A DNA stretch of 64,000 nucleotides from Paenibacillus sp. Soil750 (GTDB lineage: Bacteria; Bacillota; Bacilli; Paenibacillales; NBRC-103111), in contig NZ_LMSD01000012.1 in assembly GCF_001428045.1 (NCBI RefSeq), forward strand, positions 1,180,001 through 1,244,000, given 5' to 3'. The position numbers were made by a program, and so were the translations under genes. The notes under the pieces are model-generated. The model ran no database searches, was not told where the DNA came from, and saw only the letters and a program-made list of their open reading frames with translations. Position 1 is the stretch's first letter. Each line of letters opens with the position of its first letter. Positions 1-9,611 of this stretch are shown one piece after another.

Positions 1-1
1 T

Positions 2-1183
2 TGGAACTTGGGCATTAGCATGTTTGGGCTTGTGTACAACCTCTATGTACGAAGCTTGGGCTATGAGCAAACGATGGTAGGCAGCATCGTAGGGATGACA
101 GCTTTGGCCGCGGCCATCATCCTCATCCCGGCGGGCATCATGAACGATCGCTTCGGCCCTAAGCGCGTCATTTCTTTCGGTCTCATTTTTACAATTGCCG
201 CACTGACCGCACGATCACTCATTCAACTCCATGAAGGCATGCTGATTTCCGCTTTCTTAGGAGGCATGGCTTTAGCCGTCGTCTCCGCGACAATTCTACC
301 TTTCATGGCTAATAACTCAACGCCTCAGCAGCGTGTTCATCTCTTTTCCCTTAATATGGCTTTGGTTATGCTGGCAAATGTGATTGGAATAGCAATCGGT
401 GGCGTGCTTTGTGATTTCTTCCAATTCATAATTGGTGTAGATGAAATACATAGCTTACGGTATACCTTGCTCATTGGCGTCGCCATCGCAGCACTGGGTG
501 TCATTCCGATGTCTCTTTTTGAAAAAAGTGATCTCGAGAAGGAAGAAGATGCGCCGCACCGCGAATCTTTGAGCTGGAAAGCTACTTGGCGTGAACATAA
601 AACGTCTATCCAAGTCATCGCGATATTTTGTTTGCTCGGTTTACTGTCCTCACTTGGCGGCGGAATGATTGTTCCCTATCTCAATGTGTATTTTGAAGAT
701 CGCTTTGAGGCATCGAAATCCGCGATCGGTATCATCGTTGCTTTAGGACAAGCTGCTACTGGCGTTGCCTTCTTAATTGGACCTATGATAGCCAAGCGTT
801 ATGGTGAAGTGAAATCAGTCGTCTATCTGCAGTTGAGTTCGATTCCTTTTCTGCTCATCACTGCTTTTTCAGCTAACCTATATTTATCGTCCGGTGGCTA
901 TCTATTCCGCCAAGCACTAATGAACGCGGCCAATCCTTTTTATAATTCGATCAAAATGAGTTATGTCCATCGCTCGCTTCGGGGGCTTGCCTCAAGTTCC
1001 GGAGAGGCTGTATTCAACCTCGGTTGGTTTATCGCCTCACCGATTAGTACAGGCCTCGTCTTCCGATACGGCAGTTATTTCGGATATGCCTACGCCTTTT
1101 GCATCACAGCCGTTGTATACTCCGTTATTTCATTTTTATTTTATTTTTTCTTTGGCAAGGAGCGTTTTAAAACCCTGGAATAA
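2..1183 (+). CDS. MFS transporter, 5'-truncated by the window edge
   Basis: Major facilitator superfamily membrane transporter. The open frame runs in from base 2 with no credible start or ribosome binding site, so the N-terminus lies outside the window. About 391 residues are visible, probably lacking some 20-30 from the first helix. The loop after helix 2 carries the family motif A form NDRFGPKR (about residues 47-54), and roughly eleven hydrophobic segments follow with a charged central loop near residues 170-195. This architecture fits a 12-helix drug or sugar exporter, but the substrate cannot be read from sequence. It points the same way as the following AraC gene and is separated from it by a hairpin, so it is probably not cotranscribed. 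Confidence 0.85.
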   Translation, partial: WNLGISMFGLVYNLYVRSLGYEQTMVGSIVGMTALAAAIILIPAGIMNDRFGPKRVISFGLIFTIAALTARSLIQLHEGMLISAFLGGMALAVVSATILPFMANNSTPQQRVHLFSLNMALVMLANVIGIAIGGVLCDFFQFIIGVDEIHSLRYTLLIGVAIAALGVIPMSLFEKSDLEKEEDAPHRESLSWKATWREHKTSIQVIAIFCLLGLLSSLGGGMIVPYLNVYFEDRFEASKSAIGIIVALGQAATGVAFLIGPMIAKRYGEVKSVVYLQLSSIPFLLITAFSANLYLSSGGYLFRQALMNAANPFYNSIKMSYVHRSLRGLASSSGEAVFNLGWFIASPISTGLVFRYGSYFGYAYAFCITAVVYSVISFLFYFFFGKERFKTLE

Positions 1184-1200
1184 ACCCACCGAAAAAAGCT

Positions 1201-1232
1201 CCTTTCCCTCGTTGACGTAGACGAAGGAAAGG
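1201..1232. terminator. Hairpin after the MFS gene
   Basis: An 11-bp stem with one mismatch (1201-1211 with 1222-1232) encloses a 10-base loop. The run of six A before it would be a T tract on the minus strand, so the intrinsic-terminator geometry is better on minus, where no gene ends. It may still punctuate the MFS transcript. Weak call. Confidence 0.35.
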
Positions 1233-1312
1233 AAATACAATAGAATGAGAGCGCATTCATACCTACTTCTCAGTGCTCATATGACAAGTAGAATGCCAAG
1301 GGGGCCTTACCT

Positions 1313-3682
1313 ATGCGGAAAAAGCTCATTTTTAATGGACAAAGTATCGTCTTAACCTGGTTAATTTCCTATATTGTCATCCTTCTGCTTCCTGTCGTGA
1401 TAGGTCTTTTACTATATGTAGAGTCCAACCGTACGTTAAAGGAAGAAATTCAACAAGCGAATGACTCCTTGCTCAAGCAAGTCCGTGAAGTCATGGACAA
1501 CCAGTTCAAAGCGATGGAACAGCTCAATTTTGAGATCACATGGAATGTGAACGTACAAGAGTTGCTCTATTCGAATAAATATGAAACCTATCCGAAAGAT
1601 CTCCCTTATGATACCTATCAGATTGCAAAGAGCTTCTCTATGTACAAAACCTCTTATCCCTTAATCGACTCTTTTTATGTGTACTTGAACAAGAATCAGT
1701 CTGTCATACTCCCAACGACCGTTCGTTCGAAAGATTTTGCTTACGAGACGCTGCATAAAAGCAATGATTTCCCCTTCACTTCCTGGCAATCGATTATGAC
1801 TCGCAGCAATTTCAAAGGATTCATCCCGATGTACCGGATTGGCGACGATAATAGTCTTCGGAAAACAGTTGCGTATATTAGCACGTATCCCTTTGAACAT
1901 GACCAACCGCTCGCAACGAATGTCATCATGATCGATCAATCCCGCATTCTTGGAGCTATTCAGAACATGGAAATCTTCAATAAAGGCCATGTCCTTATTC
2001 TGAATGAACAAAATCAAGTTCTAGCGTCCAGCTCGGAAGGCACGATGCCCGTGGATTTCCCCTATGCGAACCTGGATCAGGCAACGAATTTCTATTTTAA
2101 AAGTAACGATGGCGAGAAATATGAAGTGTTTAATATTCAATCGCCGCGTTCCAAGCTCAAATACGTCTCAATCATGCCTAGCACGACCTATTGGCAGAAG
2201 GCCTCACATATCCGTAATCTGACCTATCTAAGCATGTTGATTAGCTTGCTAGGTGGAGGTATATTGACCTTCTTCTTCCTTCGAAGAAATTACAACCCTG
2301 TTCGGCGTTTGGTACACGCTTTCTCGAAGAAGCAGTCCATAGAATCCAGCAAAACCTACAATGAATTTCATTTCATTCAGGAAGCCGTGGATAGTACGTT
2401 AATTGAGATGGCTGATTTCAAAAGCAAAGTCGAACAACACCGCCATATCGTGCGGTCTCATTTCGTAGAAAAGCTGTTGAAAGGTAAACTCGACGGTAAA
2501 ATACCTATTGCCGAAGCCTTAACAACTTTTGATATGAAGCTAGATCGGAAAGAATTTGCGGTCATGCTCTTCGTCACTGATAAAAGTGAAGCGTTCTTCG
2601 AACGCATTACAAACACGCCTGACGAGGAGAAGTGGAAGCTGCTTCAATTTATCGTAAGTAATGTGGTTGAAGAACTAGTCTCACAGCGACACCGCGGCTA
2701 TGTCGCAGAAATTGATGATACACTTGCGTGCTTAGTCAACCTGTCGATGGAGGATGGCCACAGCGCCAAAGAAGAGTTACTGCGAATAGCAGATGAAGCA
2801 CAAACGTTCCTTGCTTCCACCTATGATATCCATCTAACTATTGCAATAAGTAACGTGAATGAGCACATTTCAAGTGTTCCGCAAGCTTTCTTGGAAGCCT
2901 TGGATGCGATGACTTACAAGCTTGTCATGGGTGGACACGAAATTCTCGCCTACAATGATCTCAAACCTCATACACACTGTGATAATCCTTCAGGTTATTA
3001 TTATCCAATGGGCGTGGAGCAACAATTCCTCAATGCATTGAAGTTCGGAGAACTGTCAGATGCTCGCCAAATTCTTCGTGAGGTCATGGAGAAAAATTAT
3101 GAAGGCTCAGGTATTTCCGTCTCTTTAACCAAATGTTTAATGATGGGCTTAGTGACTACGATAATGAAAAGTCTTAACGACACTGGCGGGATGCAGGAAA
3201 GCTTCTTCATTCGCAATCCGAAGCAGCTGGATCGCCTATTGAACGCAAAAACCGTCCAAGATATGGAGCTCCAGCTAGATGACATGCTTACACAAGTCTG
3301 TGCGTATACGGCTGCTAAGCGGCAGCATGCGAATTCAATAACGAAGCAGAAAGCGCTTCAACAGCTCGTGGAGCAAGTGAATACCTATATTGAACACAAT
3401 TACACGGATGTAAACTTGAATGTAACGATGATTGGCAGTCATTTTGATCGTAAAGCCACGTATTTATCCAAACTCTTCAAGGATTATGTGGGAGAAGGTT
3501 TACTCGATCGGATCAATAAAGTGCGGATTGAGAAATCTAAGCAGCTGCTCAAAGGGAAAGAACAATCCGTTGGCGATGCTGCATATGGGGTCGGGTTTAA
3601 TGATATTAACGCTTTTATTCGTGTATTTAAGAAGGTCGAAGGCATTACGCCAGGTAAATATAAGGAAATGCTTGAGAAGTGA
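1313..3682 (+). CDS. Membrane-bound AraC-family sensor-regulator
   Basis: One-component transcriptional regulator of 789 residues. A membrane helix (about 13-35) and a second one (about 301-322) bracket an extracellular Cache-like sensor region of some 260 residues. After a linker and a middle domain, the C-terminal 105 residues form an AraC-type double helix-turn-helix (AYGVGFNDINAFIRVFKKVEG, ending in TPGKYKEM). ATG is preceded by AAGGGGG at good spacing. It lies just upstream of and parallel to an ABC sugar importer, the usual Paenibacillus arrangement in which the regulator senses the extracellular sugar or loaded binding protein and activates the transporter. The regulatory target is inferred from position. 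Confidence 0.9.
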   Translation: MRKKLIFNGQSIVLTWLISYIVILLLPVVIGLLLYVESNRTLKEEIQQANDSLLKQVREVMDNQFKAMEQLNFEITWNVNVQELLYSNKYETYPKDLPYDTYQIAKSFSMYKTSYPLIDSFYVYLNKNQSVILPTTVRSKDFAYETLHKSNDFPFTSWQSIMTRSNFKGFIPMYRIGDDNSLRKTVAYISTYPFEHDQPLATNVIMIDQSRILGAIQNMEIFNKGHVLILNEQNQVLASSSEGTMPVDFPYANLDQATNFYFKSNDGEKYEVFNIQSPRSKLKYVSIMPSTTYWQKASHIRNLTYLSMLISLLGGGILTFFFLRRNYNPVRRLVHAFSKKQSIESSKTYNEFHFIQEAVDSTLIEMADFKSKVEQHRHIVRSHFVEKLLKGKLDGKIPIAEALTTFDMKLDRKEFAVMLFVTDKSEAFFERITNTPDEEKWKLLQFIVSNVVEELVSQRHRGYVAEIDDTLACLVNLSMEDGHSAKEELLRIADEAQTFLASTYDIHLTIAISNVNEHISSVPQAFLEALDAMTYKLVMGGHEILAYNDLKPHTHCDNPSGYYYPMGVEQQFLNALKFGELSDARQILREVMEKNYEGSGISVSLTKCLMMGLVTTIMKSLNDTGGMQESFFIRNPKQLDRLLNAKTVQDMELQLDDMLTQVCAYTAAKRQHANSITKQKALQQLVEQVNTYIEHNYTDVNLNVTMIGSHFDRKATYLSKLFKDYVGEGLLDRINKVRIEKSKQLLKGKEQSVGDAAYGVGFNDINAFIRVFKKVEGITPGKYKEMLEK

Positions 3683-3716
3683 CGAAAGGAAATAACTAGG
3701 TGATAGTTTGAGATAG

Positions 3717-3742
3717 GAGCGGGAAACCGCTCTTATTTTCTT
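3717..3742 (+). terminator. Rho-independent terminator of the AraC gene
   Basis: GAGCGG, tetraloop GAAA, CCGCTC, followed by TTATTTTCTT. Classic intrinsic terminator 35 bases after the regulator's stop, making the downstream transporter a separate transcription unit. Confidence 0.85.
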
Positions 3743-4046
3743 GAAATAAGCGCTTTTCACCCCCGAAATTGGCTTTTTTCGTGAAGGAATTGGATATTTT
3801 GTAGATTCTTTCGGTATTTATCAAGACGATATTGGATATATTCGAGATTTCAATCATGTAAGCGTTATCATATAGTTGAGGTATAGCACAGGCAACAACA
3901 TTCCAAGACTTCCGAAGCCTGTTTTTCTGGTCAATTTCTCAGTACAGCTTAGCTTAGATTAGCTCATCTGCCAGCCAATTTGGCGAAACACCAGTCACGC
4001 TTTCGTTGCCAGTACATGTGGCGAAAAACTTTGAGGAGGTCAACAC
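3743..4046 (+). promoter_or_regulatory. Leader region of the ABC importer operon
   Basis: About 300 bases without a gene. It holds two related A/T-rich boxes of the form ATTGGATATnTTnnAGATT (3789-3807 and 3831-3849, about 41 bases apart), possible half-sites for the AraC regulator, then a perfect cre box, then roughly 150 bases of leader ending in GAGGAGG ahead of the binding-protein ATG. No confident -35/-10 pair was picked. Confidence 0.45.
3857..3870. promoter_or_regulatory. CcpA cre box (perfect consensus)
   Basis: TGTAAGCGTTATCA matches the Bacillus cre consensus TGWAANCGNTNWCA at every position. It lies 177 bases before the binding-protein start, so carbon catabolite control of this importer is likely. 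Confidence 0.75.
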
Positions 4047-5711
4047 ATGAAAAGAAACAGTAAAAAAATGTTCACCATGTTGGTAACCACATCTTTAATG
4101 GGAAGTTTAGTTGTTGCCTGTTCATCCAACTCTTCCACGACAAGTTCGCCTAGTCCAGCAGCATCAGCAGATGCGACAAAAGCATCAACAGCACCTGCCG
4201 CCGGCGCAGCCGTTACGTATCCGCTCAAAACGGACAAAACTTTAACCTACTGGGGAGAAGTTACTGGAAACTTAACAGGTGTCAAAGGGACACATGCAGA
4301 TACACCATTTTTTCAAAATTGGCAAAAAGTTACCGGCGTTACTATGAAGTTTACAGCACCGCCGACCAACCAAGCGGATCAAGCCATCAACGTCATGTTA
4401 GCAACTGGTGATTTACCGGATATGATTGAATATGATTTTCAAGGTAAATTCCCAGGCGGACCTGAAAAAGCGATCAAAGACGGATATATTCTCAAATTGA
4501 ATGATACCATTGATAAATTTGCACCGAACCTGAAGAAATATCTCAAAGAACATCCAGAAATTGATAAGCAAGTTAAAACAGACAACGGCAGTTATTATGT
4601 ATTCCCATTCATCCGCGGCGACGATTTGCTGCGCGTTTTCCAAGGACCTATCGTACGTAAGGACTGGTTGGATGAGTTAGGACTTCCTGTTCCTCAAACG
4701 ATTGACGAGTGGTATACCACTCTCAAAGCCTTCAAAGAGAAAAAAGGTGCTACAGCTTCCTTCTCCGTCGTAAGTGTTCCAAGACCCTTCAACGAATTGG
4801 CTAACGGTGCATTCGCAAGTGCTTTCGGTGTCACACGTGATTTCTACATGGATGATAAAGGCGCGATCAAGTTCGGTCCTGCCGAGAAAGGTTACAAAGA
4901 CTTCCTTGCAACTTTCCACAAATGGTATGCGGAAGGTTTGATTGATAAGAACTTTGCAACGGCAGACAGCAAATCCCTAGATGCGAACATCGCGTCAGGA
5001 GCTACTGGTGTAACTGTAGGGAATGCAGGTGGCGGTATTGGTAAATGGCAGCCGCTTATTTCAGCTAAAGATCCTAAAGGTGTGCTGATCGCAGCTCCAT
5101 ATCCAGTGCTCAAAAAAGGTGACATTGCGATGTACAGTCAAAAGGACCCTGCGAATGCACCAGGCGGATCTGTAGCGATTACAGCTACTTCCAAGAACAT
5201 TGAAACTACCGCTAAGCTGCTTGATTATGGTTATTCGACCGAAGGCGCTCTATTCTTCAACTTCGGAACTCCTGGCGTTTCCTATAATATGGAAAATAAC
5301 TATCCGAAATACACAGATTTGCTCATGAAAAATCCGGATAAATTAGCTCCAGCACAAGCAATGTCCATGTATATCCGCGGTAACTACAATGGTCCTTTCA
5401 TTCAGGATAAACGCTATATCGAACAATATCTGGCCTTGCAAACACAACGAGACGCTTTAACCACGTGGTCCAAAACCGATGTAGATAAGCACAAATTGCC
5501 GCCAATTACAGCAACTCCAGAAGAAAGTACAGAGCTTGCTAAAATCATGACAGATCTGAACACCATCGTTGATGAAATGACTCTGAAAATCATCTTAGGA
5601 ACAGAGCCGGTTGAAAGCTTTGACAAGTATATGGAGAAATTCAATTCCGTGAAATTGAACCGTGCAATCGAAATCAAGAAAGCATCTTTAGATCGTTATA
5701 ACAAACGTTAG
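4047..5711 (+). CDS. ABC sugar importer substrate-binding lipoprotein (LplA-type)
   Basis: Extracellular solute-binding protein of family 1, 554 residues. The signal peptide ends in lipobox LVVAC with lipidated Cys25, followed by a Ser/Thr/Ala-rich linker, so the mature protein is anchored outside the membrane. The body has the two-lobe pattern of LplA-type proteins: an early LATGDLPDMIEYD segment and the QKDPANAPGGSVAI hinge region. GAGGAGG precedes ATG by 7 bases. It is first in an operon with two permeases and no ATPase, as is normal where a shared MsmX-type ATPase is used. The ligand is probably a plant-derived oligosaccharide; the exact sugar is unknown. Confidence 0.93.
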   Translation: MKRNSKKMFTMLVTTSLMGSLVVACSSNSSTTSSPSPAASADATKASTAPAAGAAVTYPLKTDKTLTYWGEVTGNLTGVKGTHADTPFFQNWQKVTGVTMKFTAPPTNQADQAINVMLATGDLPDMIEYDFQGKFPGGPEKAIKDGYILKLNDTIDKFAPNLKKYLKEHPEIDKQVKTDNGSYYVFPFIRGDDLLRVFQGPIVRKDWLDELGLPVPQTIDEWYTTLKAFKEKKGATASFSVVSVPRPFNELANGAFASAFGVTRDFYMDDKGAIKFGPAEKGYKDFLATFHKWYAEGLIDKNFATADSKSLDANIASGATGVTVGNAGGGIGKWQPLISAKDPKGVLIAAPYPVLKKGDIAMYSQKDPANAPGGSVAITATSKNIETTAKLLDYGYSTEGALFFNFGTPGVSYNMENNYPKYTDLLMKNPDKLAPAQAMSMYIRGNYNGPFIQDKRYIEQYLALQTQRDALTTWSKTDVDKHKLPPITATPEESTELAKIMTDLNTIVDEMTLKIILGTEPVESFDKYMEKFNSVKLNRAIEIKKASLDRYNKR

Positions 5712-5718
5712 AATCTAA

Positions 5719-5765
5719 CATGGGGATGGGGAGCACAAGCTCCTCCTCTCCATGGATTCATTTTC
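5719..5765 (+). terminator. Strong intercistronic stem-loop
   Basis: A 16-bp stem with one mismatch and two G-T pairs (5719-5734 with 5739-5754) and an ACAA loop, then ATTCATTTT. Between binding protein and permease such a structure usually acts as a partial terminator or mRNA 3' stabiliser, keeping the binding protein in excess. Confidence 0.65.
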
Positions 5766-5783
5766 CTCGGCGAAAGGAGAGAT

Positions 5784-6716
5784 ATGATGCGTAAAACAGC
5801 GGAGGCTAGCTTTTCTGTACGCTTTAAACGCGATTTTCTATTGAATAAATACTTATATCTGATGATGGTTCCCGTCCTGGCTTACTACTTTATCTTCCAC
5901 TATGCGCCGATGTATGGAGCCATCATTGCGTTCAAAGAGTATACCCCGATTAAAGGGATACTCGGTAGCCCCTGGATCGGATTCCAAAACTTCCATGACT
6001 TCTTTACCAGTTATTATTTCTGGCGCATTCTCAAAAATACAGTTCTGATTTCACTCTATACGTTATGTTTTGAATTTCCTGCCCCGATTATTTTAGCTAT
6101 TCTCATTAATGAGCTGGCGAATAAAAGATTCCAACGTTTTGTGCAAACGGTTACTTACATGCCTTACTTTATCTCGCTAGTCGTCATTGCCGGGATGATT
6201 AAAGATTTTACGAATAACGGCGGTGTAGTGAATACGTTACTGACTTATTTTGGCGCGAATGATACAGCAATGCTGCAGAAGCCTGAGCTGTTTCGAACCA
6301 TATATGTGTTATCTGAAATTTGGCAAAAAATTGGCTGGGAATCCATCATATATTTAGCAGCACTCATGGGCATCGATCAGGAGCAATATGAAGCCGCCAA
6401 AATGGATGGAGCTACGCGAATCAAATCCATTTGGCACATTACCCTGCCGGGTATTCTACCTACGATTTCAATTATGTTCATTCTTCGAATGGGGAACTTG
6501 CTCAACGTAGGCTTCGAGAAAATTATCTTACTTTACAACCCTAGTACTTACGATACGGCTGATGTTATCTCTTCCTTCGTTTATCGCAAAGGTTTGCTCG
6601 AATTTGGTTGGAGCTATAGTGCGGCGGTTGGTTTATTCAATTCCGTAATCAATTTAGCTTTACTCATTACAGCCAACAAAATTAGTAAACGAGTTAGTGA
6701 AAATAGCTTATGGTAG
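5784..6716 (+). CDS. ABC sugar importer permease (LplB-type)
   Basis: Inner-membrane permease of a CUT1-type importer, about 310 residues with six predicted helices. The N-terminal YAPMYGAIIAFKEY segment is typical of LplB proteins. The cytoplasmic EAA loop that docks the ATPase is visible near residue 202 (AAKMDGATRIKSIWHITLPG). Two ATG codons are adjacent; the second (5787) has better spacing from AAAGGAG. It pairs with the next gene to form the heterodimeric channel. Confidence 0.92.
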   Translation: MMRKTAEASFSVRFKRDFLLNKYLYLMMVPVLAYYFIFHYAPMYGAIIAFKEYTPIKGILGSPWIGFQNFHDFFTSYYFWRILKNTVLISLYTLCFEFPAPIILAILINELANKRFQRFVQTVTYMPYFISLVVIAGMIKDFTNNGGVVNTLLTYFGANDTAMLQKPELFRTIYVLSEIWQKIGWESIIYLAALMGIDQEQYEAAKMDGATRIKSIWHITLPGILPTISIMFILRMGNLLNVGFEKIILLYNPSTYDTADVISSFVYRKGLLEFGWSYSAAVGLFNSVINLALLITANKISKRVSENSLW

Positions 6717-6732
6717 TGAAGGAGGGACTTAG

Positions 6733-7608
6733 ATGAAAACCAGCTATTCAGACCGCGTGTTTTACACCGTGAACCATGTTCTATTAATTTTATTAGTGAT
6801 TGTTACACTCTATCCGCTCATCTATGTTACTTTCGCTTCCATCAGCGACGGTGCGCAGCTTATCACCCATAAAGGCTTGCTCTATCGTCCACTGGGCTTC
6901 AGTCTGGAAGCTTACCACAATGTATTTAAAAATCCATCGATATTACAAGGCTACCGCAACACCTTATTTATTCTTGTCTTTGGTGTTACGACCAACCTCA
7001 TAGTCACGGCTTTAGGGGCCTATGTGCTCTCTCGTAAAAATGTCATGTGGAACAAAGTGTTTATTTTCATCGTAATTCTCACGATGTTTTTCAGTGGTGG
7101 ACTTGTTCCGATGTACCTTGTCGTGAAAGGCGTCGGACTAATCGACTCCTTATGGGCTACCATTTTACCATTCGCAGTCAACACGTTTAACTTAATTATT
7201 ATGCGTACTGCTTTTATGGCCGTTCCCGAGAGTTTGGAAGAGTCAGCCAAAATGGACGGTGCTAACCATTTCGTTATCCTATTTAAAATCATTATCCCGC
7301 TTTCCATGCCCGTTATCGCGGTTATGATCTTGTATTATGCCGTTGAGAAATGGAATGGATGGTTCTGGGCTTCGATCTTCCTAAAAGATCGCGAGCTGTA
7401 CCCGCTTCAACTCACCCTTCGGGAAATATTAATAGCCAATAACACAGATATGATGTCTTCTGGCGCCAATGCTGCCGATCAACACCAGATTGGGGAAACG
7501 ATCAAGTATGCCACCATCATGGTTGCCTCTGTACCCATTCTGATCCTCTATCCGTTCGTTCAAAAGTATTTCGTGAAAGGCGTCATGATTGGCGCTGTCA
7601 AAGGGTAA
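6733..7608 (+). CDS. ABC sugar importer permease (LplC/YtcP-type)
   Basis: Second channel subunit, 291 residues, six predicted helices. The EAA loop reads ESAKMDGANHFVILFKIIIP near residue 172, and the C-terminus YPFVQKYFVKGVMIGAVKG is the hallmark of this subfamily. GGAGGG lies 6 bases before ATG, 16 bases after the first permease. Last gene of the importer operon. Confidence 0.93.
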   Translation: MKTSYSDRVFYTVNHVLLILLVIVTLYPLIYVTFASISDGAQLITHKGLLYRPLGFSLEAYHNVFKNPSILQGYRNTLFILVFGVTTNLIVTALGAYVLSRKNVMWNKVFIFIVILTMFFSGGLVPMYLVVKGVGLIDSLWATILPFAVNTFNLIIMRTAFMAVPESLEESAKMDGANHFVILFKIIIPLSMPVIAVMILYYAVEKWNGWFWASIFLKDRELYPLQLTLREILIANNTDMMSSGANAADQHQIGETIKYATIMVASVPILILYPFVQKYFVKGVMIGAVKG

Positions 7609-7611
7609 ACA

Positions 7612-7645
7612 AACGCCGTCGACTCCATTGGGAGCAGACGGCGTT
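7612..7645. terminator. Bidirectional terminator between convergent genes
   Basis: Outer stem AACGCCGTC/GACGGCGTT and inner stem CTCC/GGAG around ATTG. On minus it is followed by TGTTT. It serves the importer operon from the left and the GH2 gene from the right, which end only about 50 bases apart. Confidence 0.75.
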
Positions 7646-7659
7646 ACTATGTTGTTCCA

Positions 7660-9423
7660 TTAATTACGATCATTAATCGCTTTGATGATGTCCACAGGTA
7701 TCTTCGGCTTGCGATCGTAGGTAAGCAACCCATTGATTTCCTGCTCGACATCCGTCAATTGCGTATAACAGTAGCCCTGCACAACGCCTGAGTTCAGGAG
7801 TGGACGAATGACTGCGCGCAGCTTTTGCTCATAGTCTTCGTCGTTATCTGCACCTGAGTAGCCCCAGCCTTCCCATTCACTCTTCTTGTAGGCAATTCCA
7901 CCAAATTCGGTGACAAGGATCGGCTGATTTTGATAAGGGAACCCTTCTACAAACAAACGTCGATTCGCCGGCATCGCATGCACGGCCTTTTCCTTGGAGC
8001 TGTAACGCTCGCTCAAGACCTCTTCCCTCCACTCATAATCATGAATGGCGAATAAGTCGGTCGTCACCAGCTCCCATCCATCATTTGAGATAACAGGTCG
8101 CATTGGATCCAGCGATTTGCTCAAATGATACATCGTCAAAGCATGCTGCTGCTGCAGTTTATCAATTTGGATGTTCGGGACACCCCAGCTTTCATTGAGC
8201 GGTACCCAAGCAATAATGGACGGGTGATTATAATCACGCTCCATCGAGGCAATCCATTCTTTGGTAAATTGACCTACATATTTATCCGAATACTCATAGG
8301 CATTCGCTGCTTCACTCCAGACTACAAGTCCAAGCACGTCGCACCAGTACAGGAATCTTGGATCCTCAAGCTTCTGATGCTTCCGAGCTCCATTGAAGCC
8401 CATCGCCTTCGTAAGCTCAACATCTTGTTTAATGGCATCGTCGCTCGGAGGCGTCAAATTCCCATCAGGAAAGTAACCTTGATCCAGTACCATTTTCAGA
8501 AAATAAGGACGATTATTCAGACACAACTTGCCATCCTCGATCGAAACTTTGCGCATACCGAAGTAACTTCCTACAACATCCTCAACCTCATTATCGACCA
8601 GCAACGTGAACGTAACATCATATAAGTTCGGTTTCTCTGGTGTCCACCATCCGCCAAGCCCATGATCATTAAAATCATTCAAACGTATCTTCCGTGCTCC
8701 TGTCCCGCTCCTAATCCCATATACATCTTCTGAAACTAGCTCGCCTTTAAAAGATATTGCAACCTTCAACTGGTATTTGGACGTCGACTGAGCGTCGATT
8801 CCTTCGATTTCATATTTGATTTCGATTTGTTTCGCATCGATATCCGGCGTCATCTTCACCTTATCTAAGTAGGCGTTCTCAGAAACAGCTTCCATCCAAA
8901 CCGTTTGCCATATCCCTGTAGTTCTCGTATAAAAAATACTTGCGGAATCCGCTTTCCAGTACTGCTTTCCTCTAGGTAGTGTTACGTCTTTGCTAAAATC
9001 CACTGCCTTCACTACGAGCATATTCGTCCCCGCTTGAAGCGCTTCCGTAATATCCGCATGGAATGGCGTATGACCACCTTCGTGAGTTGCTACAAGAATG
9101 CCATTCACCCAAACCGATGCTAGGTAATCCACGGCACCAAAGTGCAGCAGAATTCGTTTACCGACAAAAGATTGTGGAATCTCGAGCTCGCGGCGGTACC
9201 ATACGATATCGTGGAATTCATTACTACCAATACCGCTTAATTGACTTTGAAAAGCAAAAGGAACTTGAATCGTCTGCGAGAACGCTTTCTCACCTTTATG
9301 CCATTTTTCTTTCGTTCCTATGGAAGCATCGTCGAACTCGAACTGCCACTCTCCGTTCAAGTTGATCCAGCTATCTCGTACAAATTGCGGTCTAGGATAT
9401 TCAGCTCTCGGTTGGTTGCTCAT
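7660..9423 (-). CDS. Glycoside hydrolase family 2 (beta-galactosidase/glucuronidase-like)
   Basis: Retaining beta-glycosidase of 587 residues with no signal peptide, so cytoplasmic. Order: N-terminal jelly-roll sugar-binding domain (about 15-180), immunoglobulin-like sandwich (about 185-290), then TIM barrel. The acid/base is Glu411 in PLNESWG and the nucleophile Glu506 in VTEFGG, so the active site looks intact. It lacks the extra C-terminal domains of LacZ and is close in size to beta-glucuronidases. It probably releases terminal sugars from oligosaccharides imported by the neighbouring system. The exact glycosidic specificity is open. GGAGG lies 12 bases before ATG. Confidence 0.9.
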   Translation of the reverse strand: MSNQPRAEYPRPQFVRDSWINLNGEWQFEFDDASIGTKEKWHKGEKAFSQTIQVPFAFQSQLSGIGSNEFHDIVWYRRELEIPQSFVGKRILLHFGAVDYLASVWVNGILVATHEGGHTPFHADITEALQAGTNMLVVKAVDFSKDVTLPRGKQYWKADSASIFYTRTTGIWQTVWMEAVSENAYLDKVKMTPDIDAKQIEIKYEIEGIDAQSTSKYQLKVAISFKGELVSEDVYGIRSGTGARKIRLNDFNDHGLGGWWTPEKPNLYDVTFTLLVDNEVEDVVGSYFGMRKVSIEDGKLCLNNRPYFLKMVLDQGYFPDGNLTPPSDDAIKQDVELTKAMGFNGARKHQKLEDPRFLYWCDVLGLVVWSEAANAYEYSDKYVGQFTKEWIASMERDYNHPSIIAWVPLNESWGVPNIQIDKLQQQHALTMYHLSKSLDPMRPVISNDGWELVTTDLFAIHDYEWREEVLSERYSSKEKAVHAMPANRRLFVEGFPYQNQPILVTEFGGIAYKKSEWEGWGYSGADNDEDYEQKLRAVIRPLLNSGVVQGYCYTQLTDVEQEINGLLTYDRKPKIPVDIIKAINDRN

Positions 9424-9451
9424 TGTAAAGGAAAACCTCCAATAGATAATT

Positions 9452-9541
9452 TATAAGTTAATTAAATAACGTAATAATTCCTAAATTCATTATGCAATCG
9501 CCCGAATATAAAGTCAATACATGTTATTCAATTAACTTATA
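9452..9541. promoter_or_regulatory. Paired operator arms flanking the GH2 promoter
   Basis: Two 19-base arms (9452-9470 and 9523-9541) form an inverted repeat with one mismatch; each contains TTAATT/AATTAA and TATAAG/CTTATA. They bracket the GH2 promoter exactly, suggesting a repressor that bridges or loops the promoter. The regulator is not identifiable here. Confidence 0.6.
9489..9517 (-). promoter_or_regulatory. Sigma-A promoter of the GH2 gene
   Basis: On minus, TTGACT (9512-9517), a 17-base spacer, then CATAAT (9489-9494), about 65 bases before the GH2 start. Confidence 0.7.
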
Positions 9542-9611
9542 GGTTACCCTTATGTCATCCAAACACCCACTCCAACAAGTTGTTCTTTCCTCTCTTTCCT
9601 ACTCCCAGACA

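Noticed and set aside
8125..8625. 166-residue open frame on plus inside the GH2 gene
   Set aside because: Opposite the conserved TIM-barrel coding region; no start context.
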